Shown piece after piece: positions 61,999-64,000 of a DNA stretch of 64,000 bases. The DNA lies in contig NZ_CP119327.1 in the NCBI RefSeq assembly GCF_022815905.2, forward strand, positions 558,001 to 622,000. The letters are read 5' to 3'. The stretch comes from Staphylococcus sp. NRL 16/872 (GTDB lineage: Bacteria > Bacillota > Bacilli > Staphylococcales > Staphylococcaceae). The notes beneath the pieces were generated by a model that was not told the origin of the DNA, did not search any database, and worked only from the letters and a program-made list of their open reading frames with translations. The position numbers were made by a program, and so were the translations under genes. Within the stretch, counting starts at the first letter, position 1, and every line of letters starts with the position of its first letter.

Positions 61999-63243
61999 GT
62001 GAAATTAAAGCGAAGTTCGAAAGTAGCTTTAGCCATCTTAATGATGTTTTTATTTATGTTGGTTCCCAATTTTCAACATATCGCATCAGCACATGCTACA
62101 TTAGAAAAAACCACACCTTCACAAAATGGAGTAGTCTCAAAGCATCCTGATAACATTGAATTAACTTTTAATGAACCAGTTAATGCGGACTATTCTGGTA
62201 TCACCATTTATAATGATAATGGTAAAGAAATTGCTGAGGTGAAACCTTCAACAACGGGGCACTCTCAGACGTTAACTTTTCCTGCAGATAAAGTGGGACA
62301 TGGGACCCACCAAATAGAATGGCATACGGTGTCAGCTGATGGACATGAAATCAGTGATCGTTTCGACTTCTCAGTCGGAAAGAAAACAGCTAATGGCGTA
62401 GATACGACTCCAGCATTCTATGAAACGCCTGACTTCTGGTTTGGTGTATTTCGATATATAGCTGAAGGCGCTACAATTATATTAGTAGGTCTTTATTGGT
62501 TGAACGGTATTGCACGTCGTAACAATCTGTCGACGTTTGATGTCTTCCCAAGACATATCGCAGTATCATTAATGATGATGATGGCCTATTTAATGTCGCT
62601 AGTATTATATTTAATGACATTGTCATCAGACGTATTAAACGATGTATTGTCGCTTAATCCAAGTGCACTCGTGCAATTCCCATACATTTTAAGTTCAATT
62701 GCACTGATTATATTAAGCGGTCTCTTCGTATTAAGAAATATGGAGAAATCGTGGTATTGGATTGTATCGATTGCGATGATTTTAGCATTGAGTATGTCAG
62801 GTCACGCGTGGTCTCAAAGCGTGCCACTATGGTCAATTATTTTAAGAACCTTACATCTTGCAGGTATTAGTTTATGGTTAGGGGCACTTATCTATCTACT
62901 GACTTCTGTTTTCACTCGGAAAAGGGATGCCGTAGATTTACTGCGCGAAATCTTATTTAAAGTTAATGTCGCAGCCGTAACAGTCATTATTCTGTCAGGT
63001 ATATTAATGTCTATCGATGAAACGAAAATATTATCAATTTGGCATAATATGCAACCTTGGACAGTGTTCTTAATTATAAAAGTAGTAGGAACATTAATTA
63101 TGATGGCATGTGGTTTCATGCAAACGACACGTGCATTAAATAAACGTAATAGAGTAAATAAAGTTTCATTAATTATAGAAGTAACAATTGGCTTATTACT
63201 TATAATAGCAGGTGTTGTAATGAGTCAAATTAGTATTCCATAG
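61999..63243 (+). CDS. ycnJ: copper-associated membrane protein YcnJ (CopC-CopD fusion)
   Basis: A 414-residue fusion of a periplasmic-type CopC domain to an eight-helix CopD domain. After a signal peptide (cleavage after ASA) the mature protein starts with His32, which binds Cu(II) in CopC proteins; a second His-rich motif is HTVSADGHEIS. CopD helices then follow with HLAGISLWLGALIY. Predicted to take up or handle copper. GTG start at 61999, GGAGG nine nt upstream; an ATG three codons earlier overlaps the site. The gene pair with ycnI mimics the Bacillus ycnKJI group, but no YcnK-type repressor is adjacent. Confidence 0.87.
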   Translation: MKLKRSSKVALAILMMFLFMLVPNFQHIASAHATLEKTTPSQNGVVSKHPDNIELTFNEPVNADYSGITIYNDNGKEIAEVKPSTTGHSQTLTFPADKVGHGTHQIEWHTVSADGHEISDRFDFSVGKKTANGVDTTPAFYETPDFWFGVFRYIAEGATIILVGLYWLNGIARRNNLSTFDVFPRHIAVSLMMMMAYLMSLVLYLMTLSSDVLNDVLSLNPSALVQFPYILSSIALIILSGLFVLRNMEKSWYWIVSIAMILALSMSGHAWSQSVPLWSIILRTLHLAGISLWLGALIYLLTSVFTRKRDAVDLLREILFKVNVAAVTVIILSGILMSIDETKILSIWHNMQPWTVFLIIKVVGTLIMMACGFMQTTRALNKRNRVNKVSLIIEVTIGLLLIIAGVVMSQISIP

Positions 63244-63258
63244 TAAGGAGATATAAAG

Positions 63259-63876
63259 ATGATTAAAAAATTATTAGCCACGAGCTTAGTGCTTTTCTTT
63301 TCAATAGGTTTCTTTAAATTCGCAGATGCGCACGTCACATTAAATCCTAAAGCAGTGGATCCAGAATCTTACGAACGTGTGGATGTACGTGTGCCAGTAG
63401 AACAAAAAGATCACACTGAAAAAGTAGAATTAGAAGTGCCTAAAGAGGTACAGGTTGTTAATATTCAGCCAGTAGACGAATATAAATACAAATTAGATAA
63501 AGATAAAAAAGGAAATATTACTAAAATTACTTGGACAGCAAAAGGTAAAGGTATTGGACCAGATGAATTTATCGATTTACCCCTTATCTTAGCAAGTCCT
63601 AAAGATGAAGGTAAATATTCATTTAAAGCCATTCAATCTTATGATAATGGCGATAAAGTGAAATGGGTAGGTAAAGAAGATAGCGAACACCCAGCGCCAA
63701 CATTAGAAGTTAAAAAAGATGCGAATGCTGTAGCAGTGAAAGACGATAAATCTGAAGATGATAAGAAAGCAAGTGAACAACAATCTTCAGGTGGTTCAAT
63801 TGCATTATGGATTATCTCAATCGTTGCAATAATTCTTTCATTAGTTGCATTATTTAAACACGCTAGAAATAAATAA
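63259..63876 (+). CDS. ycnI: YcnI-like copper-binding membrane protein (DUF1775)
   Basis: A 205-residue DUF1775 protein: signal peptide ending FADA, mature N-terminus HVTLNPKAVDPESYERVDVRVPVE with a first-position histidine that serves as a copper ligand in YcnI, and a C-terminal anchor (IALWIISIVAIILSLVALF). It is separated from ycnJ by 15 bp with AAGGAG between them, so they form an operon. YcnI and YcnJ are thought to pass or sequester copper at the membrane. Terminator follows. Confidence 0.87.
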   Translation: MIKKLLATSLVLFFSIGFFKFADAHVTLNPKAVDPESYERVDVRVPVEQKDHTEKVELEVPKEVQVVNIQPVDEYKYKLDKDKKGNITKITWTAKGKGIGPDEFIDLPLILASPKDEGKYSFKAIQSYDNGDKVKWVGKEDSEHPAPTLEVKKDANAVAVKDDKSEDDKKASEQQSSGGSIALWIISIVAIILSLVALFKHARNK

Positions 63877-63890
63877 TTTTATATTTGAAA

Positions 63891-63932
63891 AAAGGACAAT
63901 TTCTATTGGTAAATCATAGAAGTTGTCCTTTA
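63891..63932 (+). terminator. terminator of the ycnJ-ycnI operon
   Basis: Stem AAAGGACAA with TTGTCCTTT, extended by TCTAT/ATAGA. Confidence 0.78.
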
Positions 63933-63979
63933 CTTATACATTTTTGCGTTAATTGTCATTTATTCTTACTTTAAACTAA

Positions 63980-63997
63980 ATGATAATCAATTATAAT
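63980..63997. promoter_or_regulatory. Fur-box-like palindrome at the right edge
   Basis: ATGATAAT and ATTATAAT separated by CA. The left half equals the staphylococcal Fur half site, the right differs by one base. It would regulate a gene just past the window; the spacing is one base longer than the classical site. Confidence 0.45.
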
Positions 63998-64000
63998 AGT

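Overview
The window is low-GC Firmicutes chromosome and is almost certainly from a Staphylococcus, most likely a non-aureus (coagulase-negative) species. The evidence is the gene content and order. The nir-nar-nreABC-narT-hsp20-sarZ-gltT-rsp block, gpmA next to tcyABC with an FmhA-like protein and a DsbA lipoprotein, mepRA with MepR-type operators, and a single lipoprotein-type YidC are all staphylococcal. I cannot assign the species from sequence alone. No rRNA, tRNA, prophage, insertion sequence or CRISPR array was seen.

Layout. 1-14.0 kb: tail of an unidentified gene, yidC, an FmtA-like serine hydrolase, the KimA-type K+ importer, a CPA1 Na+/H+ antiporter, an amino-acid permease with a cre-like site, a metallophosphoesterase, a C39-like protease, a GyrI-like protein, a methyltransferase, the di-iron repair protein ScdA and a Bcr/CflA exporter. 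14.0-20.7 kb: a compact type I toxin-antitoxin locus of the Fst/PepA1 type, a coiled-coil membrane protein, glycerate kinase, a GT-C-like membrane protein plus GtrA flippase pair, an MntE-type Mn2+ exporter, gpmA, and a 33-residue conserved small protein. 20.8-31.5 kb: DHA2 exporter, tcyABC cystine importer, FmhA-like protein, two lipoproteins (one is DsbA), an ABC-2 exporter with a divergent TetR, a YceI protein and an AHSA1 protein.

31.5-48.5 kb: a complete anaerobic nitrate/nitrite respiration island. It holds NirC (nitrite channel), SirB/CbiX and SUMT (siroheme synthesis), NirBD (NADH nitrite reductase), NarGHJI (nitrate reductase), the NreABC oxygen/nitrate sensor system and NarT (nitrate import). 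NreC-type palindromes lie upstream of nirB, narG and narT. A 1.1-kb gene-free stretch between nirC and sirB carries about seven related 77-84 bp repeat units in opposing orientation.

48.5-56.1 kb: stress and virulence regulators (Hsp20, SarZ, Rsp), glutamate transport, and a 0.9-kb gene-free region divergent from rsp. That region ends in a strong terminator and is best explained as an SSR42-like long non-coding RNA. 56.1-64 kb: DUF1722 protein, TetR-CorA operon with a divergent YhgE-like exporter, mepR-mepA with three operators, and the copper proteins YcnJ and YcnI. A Fur-box-like palindrome lies at the right edge.

Starts were chosen by Shine-Dalgarno spacing, and several genes use GTG or TTG. 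Functional calls rest on motif recognition and synteny; no database search was run.
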